64,000 nt of DNA, taken from assembly GCF_014202825.1 (NCBI RefSeq), contig NZ_JACHHP010000001.1:682001-746000 (forward strand). Reading direction: 5' to 3'. Origin of the DNA: Chiayiivirga flava (GTDB lineage: Bacteria; Pseudomonadota; Gammaproteobacteria; Xanthomonadales; Xanthomonadaceae). The notes under the pieces are model-generated. The model did not search any database. It saw only the letters and a program-made list of their open reading frames with translations, and was not told the origin of the DNA. The translations under genes were made by a program, and so were the position numbers. Shown here piece by piece: positions 26,205-43,213 of this stretch (positions are counted from its first letter, which is position 1; each line of letters starts with the position of its first letter).

Positions 26205-26280
26205 TGGTGCCGGAAATAGGAATCGAACCTACGACCTACGCATTACGAATGCGCCGCTCTACCAACTGAGCTATTCCGGC
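26205..26280 (-). tRNA. tRNA-Thr (anticodon CGT)
   Basis: A complete cloverleaf. The acceptor stem pairs GCCGGAA with TTCCGGC. The D arm reads GCTCAGTTGGTAGAGC, the anticodon stem pairs GCGCA with TGCGT around loop TTCGTAA (anticodon CGT), and the T arm contains GTTCGATTCC with stem GTAGG/CCTAT. The CCA end is encoded. It serves as the insertion site for the adjoining islet. Confidence 0.95.
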
Positions 26281-26337
26281 AAGGAGCCGCGCATTCTAGG
26301 TTCCGCACGCCGGCGGGTCAATCGCCGGGGGTCTGCG

Positions 26338-27288
26338 TCAGTCCACCAGCGTCAGGCGCAGTTCCTTCGGCAGGGCGAACACCATCGTTTCGGGCTCGCC
26401 GGCCAGCTCCGTCGCGGCATCGGAGCCGAGTTCGCGCAACCGTGCGAGCACGCCCTGCACGAGGACGTCCGGCGCGGAGGCGCCGGCGGTGACGCCGACG
26501 CGGCGCTTGCCGGCCAGCCAGTCGGGATGGATGTCGCCCGCGCCATCGATCAGGTGCGCTTCCACGCCATCGCGCTCAGCGAGTTCGCGCAGGCGGTTGG
26601 AGTTCGAACTGTTGGCCGAGCCGACCACGAGCACCAGATCGCACTGTTTCGCCAGATCGCGCACCGCGTCCTGGCGATTCTGCGTGGCGTAGCAGATGTC
26701 GTCGTGGCGCGGACCCTGGATGTTGGGAAACCGTTCGCGCAGCGCGGCAATGACGGCGCGCGTGTCGTCGACCGAGAGGGTGGTCTGCGTGGTGTAGGCG
26801 AAGTTGTCCGGTTGGGTCACCCGCAGCGCGGCCACGTCCTCGACGTTTTCGACAAGGTGGATCTCGCCGCCGCCACCGTGCCGGGTCCACTGCCCCATCG
26901 TGCCCTCGACCTCCGGGTGCCCGGCATGGCCGATCAGCACCACGTCGCGTCCCGCGCGGCAGTGGCGCGCCACCTCCATGTGCACCTTGGTCACCAGCGG
27001 ACAGGTGGCGTCGAACACCTTGAGGCCGCGTTTTTCGGCCTCGCGCCGCACCGCCTGCGACACGCCGTGTGCGCTGAAGATCACGGTGGCGTCGTCGGGC
27101 ACCTCGTCCAGTTCCTCGACGAACACCGCACCGCGCTGCTTGAGATCGTCGACCACGAAGCGGTTGTGCACCACCTCGTGCCGCACGTAGATCGGAGCGC
27201 CGAAGTTCTCCAGCGCGCGCTTGACGATCTCGATCGCGCGATCGACGCCGGCGCAGAAACCTCTGGGATTGGCGAGCAGGACGTCCAT
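26338..27288 (-). CDS. ispH: 4-hydroxy-3-methylbut-2-enyl diphosphate reductase
   Basis: A 316-residue iron-sulfur enzyme for the last step of the MEP isoprenoid pathway, forming IPP and DMAPP. The start is the ATG at 27288. The three cluster cysteines appear in [28 protein letters not shown] and [14 protein letters not shown]; substrate-binding residues are in [14 protein letters not shown]. It follows lspA on the same strand with a gap of seven bases, the usual gammaproteobacterial order ileS-lspA-ispH. Confidence 0.97.
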   Translation of the reverse strand: MDVLLANPRGFCAGVDRAIEIVKRALENFGAPIYVRHEVVHNRFVVDDLKQRGAVFVEELDEVPDDATVIFSAHGVSQAVRREAEKRGLKVFDATCPLVTKVHMEVARHCRAGRDVVLIGHAGHPEVEGTMGQWTRHGGGGEIHLVENVEDVAALRVTQPDNFAYTTQTTLSVDDTRAVIAALRERFPNIQGPRHDDICYATQNRQDAVRDLAKQCDLVLVVGSANSSNSNRLRELAERDGVEAHLIDGAGDIHPDWLAGKRRVGVTAGASAPDVLVQGVLARLRELGSDAATELAGEPETMVFALPKELRLTLVD

Positions 27289-27295
27289 CGGCCGA

Positions 27296-27802
27296 TTATC
27301 GCGCGTCTGCCGCCCTGCGGTGCGGCAGCAGGCTGAACAGCGCGATGCCGATGGCGCCTGCGACGATCGCCGAATCGGCGATGTTGAACGCCGGCCAGTG
27401 CGACTGGTTCCAGTACGCATCGATGAAATCGATGACGTAGCCATGCCGCAGGCGGTCGATCAGATTGCCGATGGCGCCGCCGATGACGAGCGCGAACGGC
27501 AGCGCCTGGCGCCAGTCGTGGCGCGGCATGCGCGCCAGCCACACCGTCAGCAGGATGCTGACGCCGACCGCCAGCGCGCTGAAGAACCAGCGCTGCCAGC
27601 CGGACGCGTCGCTTAGGAAACTGAAGGCGGCGCCGTAGTTGTAGGTCAGCGTCCAGTTCAGCAGGCCGTCGATGACCGGCACGGGCTCGTGCAACGCGAG
27701 GTGGGTGAGGGCGATTTCCTTCGTCCACAGATCGAGGACAAGGACGATCGCGGAGAGTATCAGCCACGGCAGGGCGTTGCGGGCGGGCTTGGCCGGGGTC
27801 AC
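27296..27802 (-). CDS. lspA: Lipoprotein signal peptidase
   Basis: A 168-residue inner-membrane aspartyl protease that cleaves prolipoproteins after lipidation, read from the GTG at 27802. It has four transmembrane helices. The family boxes are [31 protein letters not shown] (first catalytic Asp region) and FNIADSAI (second catalytic Asp). It is placed between ileS and ispH. Confidence 0.96.
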   Translation of the reverse strand: MTPAKPARNALPWLILSAIVLVLDLWTKEIALTHLALHEPVPVIDGLLNWTLTYNYGAAFSFLSDASGWQRWFFSALAVGVSILLTVWLARMPRHDWRQALPFALVIGGAIGNLIDRLRHGYVIDFIDAYWNQSHWPAFNIADSAIVAGAIGIALFSLLPHRRAADAR

Positions 27803-27885
27803 GTGCGGAATTCCTGGATGGTGTTCTGGAGCATGTAACGCGGTCGTGTCGCTCGCAGGCTGCAAGGATGCGCGCCGCGCGGTTG

Positions 27886-28117
27886 CCCTTCTCCCCCCGG
27901 GAGAGGGTGGCGCGCAGCGCCGGATGAGGGTTCGGGCGGAGCGATGCGTGGAATGTCGGCACTCGCTCCACGGACGCATGAGGCCACGACGCTCTTTCGT
28001 TTCCCCGGTGCAGTCCGTCGCGGGTGCAACGTCATGCGTTCGAATAGGTCGATGCGAGACTCGCGCGCCCAGTCATACCGGACCCTCACCCCAACCCCTC
28101 TCCCGCGGGGAGAGGGG
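27886..28117. repeat. Family B palindromic repeat pair (ileS-lspA gap)
   Basis: The left copy at 27886-27930 is a CCTTCTCC..GGAGAGGG hairpin followed by a tail ending GGATGAGGG. The right copy at 28082-28117 is the inverted counterpart (ACCCTCACCCC tail, then a CCCCTCTCCCGCGGGGAGAG hairpin). Together they fill the 342-base gap at 27803-28144, in which no gene was seen. Confidence 0.75.
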
Positions 28118-28144
28118 CTTCGTCGGGCGCTCAAAAGGATCGGA

Positions 28145-30996
<2,852 letters not shown>

Positions 30997-31000
<4 letters not shown>

Positions 31001-31992
31001 GCGAAACGCCTGTCGTGGTGGTGCGGGGTCGAGGGGAGTGCCGGTTCGCGTGCGGACGCGACGCTGTCGGCGAGGATGCTGCGCGCGGAGGCGGCATCGC
31101 GGTGGATCTGTTCCACCATCGTGTCCAGGTCGTCGAACTTCAACTCGTCGCGCAGCTTCGCGACAAACTCCACGGCGATGCGGCGGCCGTAGAGATCGCC
31201 GTCGAAGTCGAACAGGTGCGCTTCGAGCAAGGGCTCCTTGCCGAACACCGTCGGCCGCGTGCCGAGGCTCGACACGCTGGCGCGCGGCGTGTCGCCGATG
31301 CCGTGCACCCAGGTGGCGTAGATGCCCGAGAGCGCCGGCGTCTTGCGCGCGAGCCGGAGGTTGGCCGTGGGATAACCGAGCGTGCGGCCGAGCTGCCTGC
31401 CGCGCACCACGCGGCCGGAAATTGCGTACGGACGGCCGAGCAGGCGCGCGGCGTGGTCGAGCTCGCCCGCCACCAGCGCCGCGCGCACCAGCGAGCTCGA
31501 CACGCGCTCGCCGTCCACGGTGACATCGTCGATGCCATGCACCGAAAAGCCGTGGCGCTCACCCAGCACGCGCAGCATCGCAAGGTCGCCGGCGCGCCGG
31601 TGGCCGAAGCGGAAATCGCGGCCCACCCAGACCTCGCGTGCGGCGAGGCGGTGCACCAGCACGCGTTCGACGAATTCCTCCGGCGACAGTGCCGCGAACC
31701 GCGCATCGAAGCGCAGCAGACCGACCAGCCCGCAGCCGAGCGCACACAGACCTTCGAATTTCGCGCGCGGCAGCAGCAAGCGGGGCGGCTTGGCTTCGCG
31801 CGCGAAGAATTCGCGCGGCAGCGGCTCGAAACTCAGCGCAGCGGCGACCACGCCGCGGGCACGCGCCGACGCCACCGCGCGTCCCACCAGCGCCTTGTGC
31901 CCGAGATGCAGGCCGTCGAAGGCGCCGATGCAGACCACGCTGCCGGCAGGGGCAAGGCATGCACCCTCGACGTCGCGGAACAATCGGCTCAT
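30997..31992 (-). CDS. ribF: Bifunctional riboflavin kinase / FAD synthetase
   Basis: 331 residues. The N-terminal FAD synthetase (nucleotidyltransferase) domain has [17 protein letters not shown] and the SSSLVR motif. The C-terminal riboflavin kinase domain has [13 protein letters not shown] and [10 protein letters not shown]. It makes FMN and FAD from riboflavin. It lies between murJ and ileS on the same strand, 58 bases after murJ, and overlaps ileS by four bases. Confidence 0.97.
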
Positions 31993-32050
31993 AAGAACCC
32001 GAAAGTATAGCCGCTGCGGCGCCTGCCAAGGCTGGCGGCAGGGCCCAAGG

Positions 32051-33610
32051 TCAGACCCCGCGCAGCTCGCGCCAGCGAAAGCCGAGCGCCGTCAGTACCG
32101 CGCCGTACACGAGCGCCCCGGCACCGATGGTGCCCAGCAGCCACCCCACGCGCTGGAGCGGCGGGAACTGGCTCCAGTCGCCGATCCACAGCTGCAGACC
32201 GATCACCGCCGCGGCCATGCCCGCGCAGGCGGCCAGCAGCCGCAGCACGAACGGCATCCAGCCGCTGGCGGCGCGGAACACGCCCTCGCGCGCCAGCGCC
32301 CGCCACAGCAGCAGCGCGTTGACGATGCCGGCAAGCCCGCTCGCCAGCGCAATCCCGGCGTGCGCCCCCGGCACGCGATTCAGCCACAGCGGGGTGACCA
32401 GCGCGACGGTGAGGATCACGTTCGCGGCCACCGTCCACAGTGCGGCGCGCATCGGCGTCTTCGTGTCCTGGCGCGAATAGAACGCGGGCGCCAGCACCTT
32501 GGTCAGCATGAACGCCGGCACGCCGATGCTCATCGCCATCAGGCTCAGCGCCGTCATGCGGGCGTCGTCGGCGCTGAACTGGTTGTACTGGTACAGGGTC
32601 GCGATGATGGGCCCGGCCAGCAGCAGCAGGCCGAGCCCCGCCGGCACGGCCACCACCAGCGTCGTGCGCAGGCCCCAGTCGAGCGCATCGCCGTAGCCGG
32701 CGGTGTCGGTGGCGGCGTGGCGGCGCGAGAGATGCGGCAGGATCACCGTGCCGACGGCCACGCCGAACAGCCCGAGCGGAAATTCAATGAGCCGATCGGA
32801 GTAGTACAGCCAGTCCTGGCTGCCGTCGGCGAGCAGCGACGCGAACGCCGTGCCGACCAGCAGGTTCACCTGGGCGGCGGACGACGAGAACAGCGTCGGC
32901 ACCATCAAGCGGCCGACGCGGCGCACGTCCGGATGCGAAAAGCCCCAGCGCAGCCGCGGGCGCAGACCCAGCCGTCCGAGCGCGCCCCACAGCAGGGCCA
33001 GCTGCAGCGCACCTGCGATCACTACGCCCCAGGCGATGCCGTACGGCGGCACGTCGAAACGCGGCGCAAGCCACAGCATCGCGGCGATGAGCGCGACGTT
33101 GTGCAGCACCGGGGTGAACGCGGCAAGACCGAACCTGCCGACGCTGTTGAGCACCGACGCGGCCAGCGCCATCATCGAGATGAACAGCAGGTACGGGAAG
33201 GCGATGCGCAGCATGTCCACCGTCCAGCCGAACTTCAGCGGCTCGTCGAGCGCGCCGGGCGTGAACAGCGACACGATCCACGGCGCGGCCAGCATGCCGG
33301 CGCCGCACACCAGCAACACGACCGCGCACAGCGCGCCGGCCATGGCGTCGATGAATTCGCGCAGCGCGGCTCTATCGCCGCGCTCGCGGATCTCGTTGAG
33401 CACCGGCACGAAGGCCATCTGCATCGAGCCCTCGGCGAACACCCGGCGCAGGAAGTTCGGAATGCGGTAGGCGACGATGAAGGCGCTCATCGCGCCGCCG
33501 GTACCGAACATCGTGGCCTGCAGCGCGTCGCGCGCGAAGCCGGCGATGCGCGAGAGCAGCGTCATGCCGCTGAAGATCGCGCTCGACCGGAGCAGGCCGC
33601 CGCGGCTCAT
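32051..33610 (-). CDS. murJ: Lipid II flippase MurJ
   Basis: A 519-residue inner-membrane protein of the MOP/MVF family with about 14 transmembrane helices, from the ATG at 33610 ([20 protein letters not shown]). Conserved segments include [36 protein letters not shown] and [14 protein letters not shown]. It moves the peptidoglycan precursor lipid II to the periplasm. It is divergent from rpsT, the classical arrangement in gammaproteobacteria. Confidence 0.96.
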   Translation of the reverse strand: MSRGGLLRSSAIFSGMTLLSRIAGFARDALQATMFGTGGAMSAFIVAYRIPNFLRRVFAEGSMQMAFVPVLNEIRERGDRAALREFIDAMAGALCAVVLLVCGAGMLAAPWIVSLFTPGALDEPLKFGWTVDMLRIAFPYLLFISMMALAASVLNSVGRFGLAAFTPVLHNVALIAAMLWLAPRFDVPPYGIAWGVVIAGALQLALLWGALGRLGLRPRLRWGFSHPDVRRVGRLMVPTLFSSSAAQVNLLVGTAFASLLADGSQDWLYYSDRLIEFPLGLFGVAVGTVILPHLSRRHAATDTAGYGDALDWGLRTTLVVAVPAGLGLLLLAGPIIATLYQYNQFSADDARMTALSLMAMSIGVPAFMLTKVLAPAFYSRQDTKTPMRAALWTVAANVILTVALVTPLWLNRVPGAHAGIALASGLAGIVNALLLWRALAREGVFRAASGWMPFVLRLLAACAGMAAAVIGLQLWIGDWSQFPPLQRVGWLLGTIGAGALVYGAVLTALGFRWRELRGV

Positions 33611-33717
33611 GCCGCCACCCCTGCCCGGCCGCCGCAGGATTGACCGGCCGGGCCGGATCCCGCATACTTGTGCGTCTTGTCCCCGATTCTGCAACCGGCT
33701 TTTCCTGGAGTTTTCCC

Positions 33718-33981
33718 TTGGCCAACATCAAATCCGCAAAGAAGCGCGCCCGCCAGGCCGTTGTGCACAACGCGCGCAACACCGCCCAGCGCTCGATGCT
33801 GCGCACCGCCGTCAAGAAGGTCATCAAGGCGATTTCCGCCAACGACCAGGACGGCGCCAAGACCGCCTTCGCCAGCGCGCAGCCACTGCTCGACCGTTTC
33901 GCCGCGCGCGGCCTGATCCACAAGAACAAGGCCGCCCGCCACAAGAGCCGCCTCAACGCGCGGATCCGCGCGCTGGGCTGA
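33718..33981 (+). CDS. rpsT: 30S ribosomal protein S20, UUG start
   Basis: 87 residues: [20 protein letters not shown], a central [11 protein letters not shown], then [18 protein letters not shown]. The start is TTG at 33718, with GGAG eight bases upstream. No ATG or GTG fits the conserved N-terminus. E. coli rpsT also starts with UUG, and the weak codon is part of S20 autoregulation there, so the feature is probably conserved for control. A strong terminator follows. Confidence 0.97.
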   Translation: MANIKSAKKRARQAVVHNARNTAQRSMLRTAVKKVIKAISANDQDGAKTAFASAQPLLDRFAARGLIHKNKAARHKSRLNARIRALG

Positions 33982-34002
33982 AAGCTCTGCCGAATCGGGA
34001 CA

Positions 34003-34034
34003 CACGAAGCCGGCGAATGCCGGCTTCGTGCTTT
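34003..34034 (+). terminator. Terminator of rpsT
   Basis: A perfect 12-bp stem (34003-34014 with 34019-34030), four-base loop, then CTTTCC, 22 bases after the rpsT stop. Confidence 0.85.
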
Positions 34035-34165
34035 CCGGGGTTCGTGTTGCCCGGGGACGGCCGCAGCGACGGGACGGGCGCTGAAGCGCGCGCTTCCCTT
34101 CGGCTCGACGACGGGGCGTCGCGCACGCGGCATCGACCCCGGCCACCGCCACGTGGCGCGCGATC

Positions 34166-35774
<1,609 letters not shown>

Positions 35775-35780
35775 GGCTGC

Positions 35781-36116
35781 TTACTCCTTGTTCGACTTCT
35801 TGCCACCCGGAGCCGAGATGCCGGTGATCTCGATTTCCGTGTAGTGCTGACGGTGTCCCTGCTGCTTCATGTGGTGCTTGCGGCGGCGGAACTTGATGAT
35901 GCGGATCTTGTCGGCGCGGCCGTGCGACTTGACCGTGGCCGAGACCAGCGCGCCCTTGAGGGCATCGCCGAGGGTGACCTTGTCGCCGTCGCCCAGCATC
36001 AGCACATTGTCGAATTCGACCGACTTGCCTTCTTCGACGTCCAGCTTCTCGACGCGGAGGGTCTCGCCCTGCATCACGCGATACTGCTTGCCGCCGGTGA
36101 CCAATACTGCGTACAT
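35781..36116 (-). CDS. rplU: 50S ribosomal protein L21
   Basis: 111 residues beginning [20 protein letters not shown], with [20 protein letters not shown] near the end, as usual. The conserved N-terminus fixes the start at the ATG near 36116. It is first in rplU-rpmA and divergent from uvrA. Confidence 0.97.
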   Translation of the reverse strand: MYAVLVTGGKQYRVMQGETLRVEKLDVEEGKSVEFDNVLMLGDGDKVTLGDALKGALVSATVKSHGRADKIRIIKFRRRKHHMKQQGHRQHYTEIEITGISAPGGKKSNKE

Positions 36117-36262
36117 ACCGGTGTTTCCTTGGTGGATTCTGTAGTTATTCTGCGAACCTTCCCGACGGATTCCGGGCGGGAAGACCGCGCATCTTAGGGG
36201 CAAAGGCGGTTCCGGTCAATCGCCTGAGCCCGCTTCCACGGCGCCGCTGCGCCCGTATCCGA

Positions 36263-36447
36263 CCCTTCTCCCGACGGGAGAAGGTGGCGACAGCCGGATG
36301 GCAGCCGGATGAGGGAGAGCTCTGGCGTGCCATCCCCGGACATTGGCGGGACAGCGAGCTGGAGACGTCCGGCATTGCCGGCCTTCCGGGCAACGTGCAA
36401 TGCCCGTCCCTCATCCGCCTTCGGCACCTTCTCCCGACGGGAGAAGG
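36263..36447. repeat. Family B palindromic repeat pair (rplU-uvrA gap)
   Basis: The left copy at 36263-36315 has hairpin CTTCTCCCGACGGGAGAAGG then a tail with GCCGGATG repeated twice. The right copy at 36408-36447 is inverted (CCCTCATCCGCC then the same hairpin). The hairpin core is identical in both. The pair lies in a 483-base gap (36117-36599) without another gene; the uvrA and rplU promoters must share the remainder. Confidence 0.8.
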
Positions 36448-36599
36448 AACAGCTCCGTCGGGAGGAATCGCGGCGCGGTTGGAATCCATCGGCGCGACCG
36501 CATATCCCCGGCACCGCTCGCACCCCCACCGCTGTCGCAGCACCTGCGACAACGCCGACTACACTGGGCGTTTCGCCCACGCAGACGCAGACCCCACGC

Positions 36600-39469
<2,870 letters not shown>

Positions 39470-39473
<4 letters not shown>

Positions 39474-39889
39474 GCGGCACCGACCACGTCATCGCGAAGC
39501 CGCTGTTCCGCGCACCGCTGTCGGTGCGCTGGCGCGACCACGATGCCTTCGACCACGTCAACAACGCGCAGTACCTGAGCTACGTCGAGGAAGCGCGCCT
39601 GCGCTGGCTCGCATCGCTCGACGGCGAATGGATGAGCGACGCCGCAGCGCCGGTGCTGGCGGCGTCGCAGCTCAACTATCGACGGCCGATCACGTGGCCG
39701 GCCGAGATCGCGGTGGAACTGTTCGCCGAACGCGTGGGTGGCAGCAGCCTCACCTTGTCGCACCGGATCGTGTCGGCCGCGGACGCGGCCGTGCTGTATT
39801 GCGACGGCATGACGACGCTGGTGTGGATCGATCGTGCGAGCGGGCGTGGAAGCGCCTTGCCGGCCGTCGTGCGGCGCGCGTGCGGTTGA
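39470..39889 (+). CDS. YbgC/FadM-like acyl-CoA thioesterase
   Basis: 139 residues of the hotdog-fold 4HBT group, starting at the GTG at 39470 that overlaps the uvrA stop (GTGA). The active-site phrase is [20 protein letters not shown], with the conserved aspartate followed by HVNN, then [21 protein letters not shown] and the strand LTLSHRIV complete the fold. It probably hydrolyses acyl- or aryl-CoA esters in the cytoplasm; the substrate cannot be told. The uvrA coupling appears to be positional rather than functional. Confidence 0.85.
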
Positions 39890-40007
39890 GCGGCCCCCGA
39901 ATGACGCAAGGGACGTCGTCGCAGCGACGCTGCCGCTCCGAAACGCTAGGTCGCACATCGCCGCGGCGCTCGCTCGTGCGCGGCATGCCGCACGCTACAC
40001 TCCGCGC

Positions 40008-40892
40008 ATGAACCTGCGCCGCAACCTCGCCCGCCACGGCTTCGAATCGAACGACGACTACGAATTCCCGCTGCGCTGCCTCTTCGATGCGGACGTGCCG
40101 CACCTGCGCGTGCTGCACGTCGACGGCTCCGGCGGGCGACGCAAGACCGCGTTCGCCAACGCGCTCGCGCATGCGCTGGACTATCCGCACGTGCTGTACC
40201 ACGACTTCAGCCGCGACGACATCGTGCCCGCGCCGCAGCCCGTGCTGCTTGACGATGGCAGCCTCGGGACGCCCGAGCCCGGACTCACCGCGTTCGAGCG
40301 TGTCGTGACCGAAGCCTGCGCGTACTCGGAAGGCGCACGCACCATCCTGATCCTCGACCAGCTGCAGGCCGCGGATTTCGAGGACCACATCCGCCTCTAC
40401 CAGTTCGCGTCGACGCGCGAATGGATGCACAGCGCCGGCACCGTGCTCGCGAACCGCAGGCACCTGCTCCTGGTGCTCATGTCCGAGCAACCGATCTACC
40501 ACTCGCTCGCGCACATCAGCTACCGCGTATGGACCGACGCACAGCGCGCCTTTCTCGACTACCGGCCGGAGGAATACGGCCTCGGGCCCGACGCGCAGCC
40601 GCTGTTCGCCGCGCTCGGCGCGGTGTTCGAGGCTGCGTCGACCTCGCCGACGCCGAGCGAATTCGCGCGCCTGCTCGACGATCTGCTGCATCGCGTGCGC
40701 AGCGAGGACCAGCTGCGCCAGGCGCTGTTCGGGTGGACCGAAGGCGTCGACCGCATGCGGCTGTACGCCCCGGACGTGACGCCGACGCTGCGCGCGGCGA
40801 TCGACGCCTTGACCCGGTACTTGGGCCACGACGAAGTGGAACTGGGCGAGCCGGACGCTACCGGCCCTCAGTCGACGACGGCATCCTCGTAG
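40008..40892 (+). CDS. P-loop NTPase-like protein with a degenerate Walker A
   Basis: 294 residues from the ATG at 40008. The region LRVLHVDGSGGRRKTAFANA sits where a Walker A is expected, but the GK pair is replaced by RK (GSGGRRKT). TILILDQLQAADFE resembles a Walker B followed by a sensor region, and LLLVLMSEQPIYH a later core strand. The C-terminal third is helical. It looks like an AAA/STAND-type ATPase that may have lost or altered nucleotide binding. The 3' end overlaps that of the Sel1 gene on the other strand by 25 bases. The function is unknown; a chaperone- or MoxR-like role would be speculation. Confidence 0.6.
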   Translation: MNLRRNLARHGFESNDDYEFPLRCLFDADVPHLRVLHVDGSGGRRKTAFANALAHALDYPHVLYHDFSRDDIVPAPQPVLLDDGSLGTPEPGLTAFERVVTEACAYSEGARTILILDQLQAADFEDHIRLYQFASTREWMHSAGTVLANRRHLLLVLMSEQPIYHSLAHISYRVWTDAQRAFLDYRPEEYGLGPDAQPLFAALGAVFEAASTSPTPSEFARLLDDLLHRVRSEDQLRQALFGWTEGVDRMRLYAPDVTPTLRAAIDALTRYLGHDEVELGEPDATGPQSTTASS

Positions 40893-43213
40893 CGCCGCGA
40901 CTGGCGATACAACGCAAGACGCGCGCGCATCGCGTCCAGGCGAGCGAGCTTCATGGCCGGATCAGCGGCGTAGTCCGCCACCACCTGCGCCTGCAGCCGC
41001 TGTGCCTCGTCGAAACGCCCGGCCGCCGCCGCGCACGCGGCCACGGTGTCCATCCATGCCGGCGCGGTGGCCTGCCGGCGCAGACGTTCGGCGGCAGCGT
41101 TGCCCGCGGACGGATCGAACACCGTCGCATCCGCCGAGGTGCACAACAACCAGGCAAGATTGTTCAACGCGATCAGGCTGCGCGACGACCATGCCGCCCA
41201 CAGCGCCCGCGCGGCCTGCGGATCGGCCGCGCCGCCGCGACCGGCGGCCAGCGCCGTGGCGAGTGCATCCGCGGCCTCGGCATCACCCGCGTCCGCAGCC
41301 CTGCGCAGCCATTCGCGTCCCTCGCGCGCGGACGTCGCGTCGTCGCGCGCGGCCAGCAGTGCCTGGCCGAACAGGCGCTGCGACGGCACCTTGCCGATCT
41401 GCGCATCCGCCGCGAGCAGACGCCGGGCCTCGGCGATGTCCGCGGCACTGCCGCCGTCGACGTGGCGCAGGCGCGCCAGCTCCCGCCGGGACGCCACCGA
41501 ACCGCGGGCGGACAGTTCTTCGAGCAAGGCCTCGGCCATCTCGGGTGTCCCGTCGATGCCCTCGCCGCCTTCGATGAACAACTGCGCCAGCGACAGTCCC
41601 GACGCGATGTGGCTGCGCATGAGCCCGCTCTGGAACCAGGACTGCGCCGAGGCGCGCACCGCCGCAGCGCGCAGGCGCTCCGCCGTCCACCAGTGCGATT
41701 CGAGCCAGGGAGGCTGCTGCGCCACGGGCAATGCCAGTCGCTTGCGCTCGCGCTTGCCGAGCCAGTACATGGAATCGGCATTACCCAGCGTTGCCGCGCG
41801 CGCATGCAGCGCTTCGGCACGCGCAAGGTCGAGGCGCACGCCGTTGCCGATCTGGTACCGGCGCGCCAGCAGATTGGCCGTGTGCGCATCGCGCAGCGAC
41901 GCCTGCTCGAACCACTGCAATGCCTCATCGGTGTCGCCGCGATGCCACAGCAGCACGCCGAGCGAACGCTGCGCGACGACGATGCCGTTGTCGGCGGCGT
42001 GACGCAGCATGGCTTCTTCGGCCTTCTTGAGCCGGAACAGACCGACCCGCGCAACGCGCAGCTGGACCCACATCGCTTCGGCGAGTGGATCGCCGGCATC
42101 GACCTGGGCACGGAACGCCTTGCGCGCGAAGTCGGGAATGCAGTCCTCGTGGCCCCGCGTGCCGCACACCAGGCCTGCCAGAAGCACGCTTGCCGCTCCG
42201 CCAAGGCGCTCGTCCGCAGCACTGAACATCGTTTTCGCCGCGGTCTTGTCGCGCTTCACCCCGACCCCTTCCCAGTGCGCGTACGCCAGCAGCAGCAGGG
42301 GTTCGGCGAAGCGCGCCTCGGCCAGCGGCAGCAATGCATCGATCGCGTGCTCGGCGCAAGGCGCGTATTCCGGCAGCAGGATGCAGGTGCGGGCGTAACT
42401 GATCACCGCGCTGCTGTTCCCGGCATCGGCCAGGCGCGCAGCCTCGCGCAGGCGATCCTCCGGGCGCGGTCGCGACAGCGCCTCTCGCTGGGCGAGCGCC
42501 TGGGCGGCGGGCGAGTCCGGCGCCTCCTCGGCCATGCCACGCAGCAGACTCAGCCCGAGCACCGTGCGGAAGTTCGGATAGGCCGACAGCGGCTCGTCGC
42601 GTTGCAGCCGGACCAGGGTATCGAGCGCATCGAAGCTCAGGTGGCGTTCGCGGCCGGCGTCTTCGTCCCACAACGCCACCCGCAGCGGCATCTCGCGCGG
42701 CAAGTTGAAGACGTCGTAGTAGGCATACAGCAAGGTCCAGCCGGAGGCGTGCAACATGCCGTCGATGTCGTTTTCCAGCACGATGCGGATCGGCGTCATG
42801 CCGTGGTCGGGCGGAGTGCTGTTCACCGCATGACGCAACAGCACGCCGAGCGACTCCATGCGAGCCTCGGCCAGGGTCGCGTCGCCCGCCAGCTCGGCGC
42901 ATCGGTACGCCAGCCACCAGTGTGTGAGACCCACGGGGTTGTCGCGCAACGCCGTGTCCAGTGCCGCTGCGTGCTGCGTGCAGCGCGCCGCATCCGGGTC
43001 GCCGTCGTCGTCGGTCAGGTCGCCGATGACGCCGTAGCTTTCGTAGATGCGCGCCGGGTCGCCGTGCGCGAGCACGTGCTCCCATACGGCCGCCGGGCCT
43101 TCAAGGGCCGGGTCGCGGAACGGGGCCAGCGCCTGCGCCGACAGCGGCGGTGCGGCAACGGCGCATGCGAACCATGCAAGCGCAAGGCGTCCCCACATCG
43201 TTTCATTGCGCAC
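40868..43213 (-). CDS. Secreted Sel1/TPR-type repeat protein
   Basis: 781 residues from the GTG at 43213, preceded by AAGGGG seven bases upstream; an ATG at 43198 is possible. The signal peptide is LALAWFACAVAAPPLSAQA. The mature protein is almost entirely helical repeats. Sel1-like units are clear in the second half, for example AVAQRSLGVLLWHRGD, TANLLARRYQIGNGVRLDLA, NADSMYWLGKRERKRL, AGDAEAADALATALAAGRG and LIALNNLAWLLCTS. Such proteins act as scaffolds in the periplasm. It overlaps the end of the DUF3857 gene upstream by 11 bases, so the two are co-expressed and probably work together. Confidence 0.75.
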   Translation of the reverse strand: MRNETMWGRLALAWFACAVAAPPLSAQALAPFRDPALEGPAAVWEHVLAHGDPARIYESYGVIGDLTDDDGDPDAARCTQHAAALDTALRDNPVGLTHWWLAYRCAELAGDATLAEARMESLGVLLRHAVNSTPPDHGMTPIRIVLENDIDGMLHASGWTLLYAYYDVFNLPREMPLRVALWDEDAGRERHLSFDALDTLVRLQRDEPLSAYPNFRTVLGLSLLRGMAEEAPDSPAAQALAQREALSRPRPEDRLREAARLADAGNSSAVISYARTCILLPEYAPCAEHAIDALLPLAEARFAEPLLLLAYAHWEGVGVKRDKTAAKTMFSAADERLGGAASVLLAGLVCGTRGHEDCIPDFARKAFRAQVDAGDPLAEAMWVQLRVARVGLFRLKKAEEAMLRHAADNGIVVAQRSLGVLLWHRGDTDEALQWFEQASLRDAHTANLLARRYQIGNGVRLDLARAEALHARAATLGNADSMYWLGKRERKRLALPVAQQPPWLESHWWTAERLRAAAVRASAQSWFQSGLMRSHIASGLSLAQLFIEGGEGIDGTPEMAEALLEELSARGSVASRRELARLRHVDGGSAADIAEARRLLAADAQIGKVPSQRLFGQALLAARDDATSAREGREWLRRAADAGDAEAADALATALAAGRGGAADPQAARALWAAWSSRSLIALNNLAWLLCTSADATVFDPSAGNAAAERLRRQATAPAWMDTVAACAAAAGRFDEAQRLQAQVVADYAADPAMKLARLDAMRARLALYRQSRRYEDAVVD

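Noticed and set aside
25885-27336. Long plus-strand open frame through tRNA-Thr and ispH
   Set aside because: It crosses a tRNA gene on the other strand and is antisense to ispH; no family resemblance.
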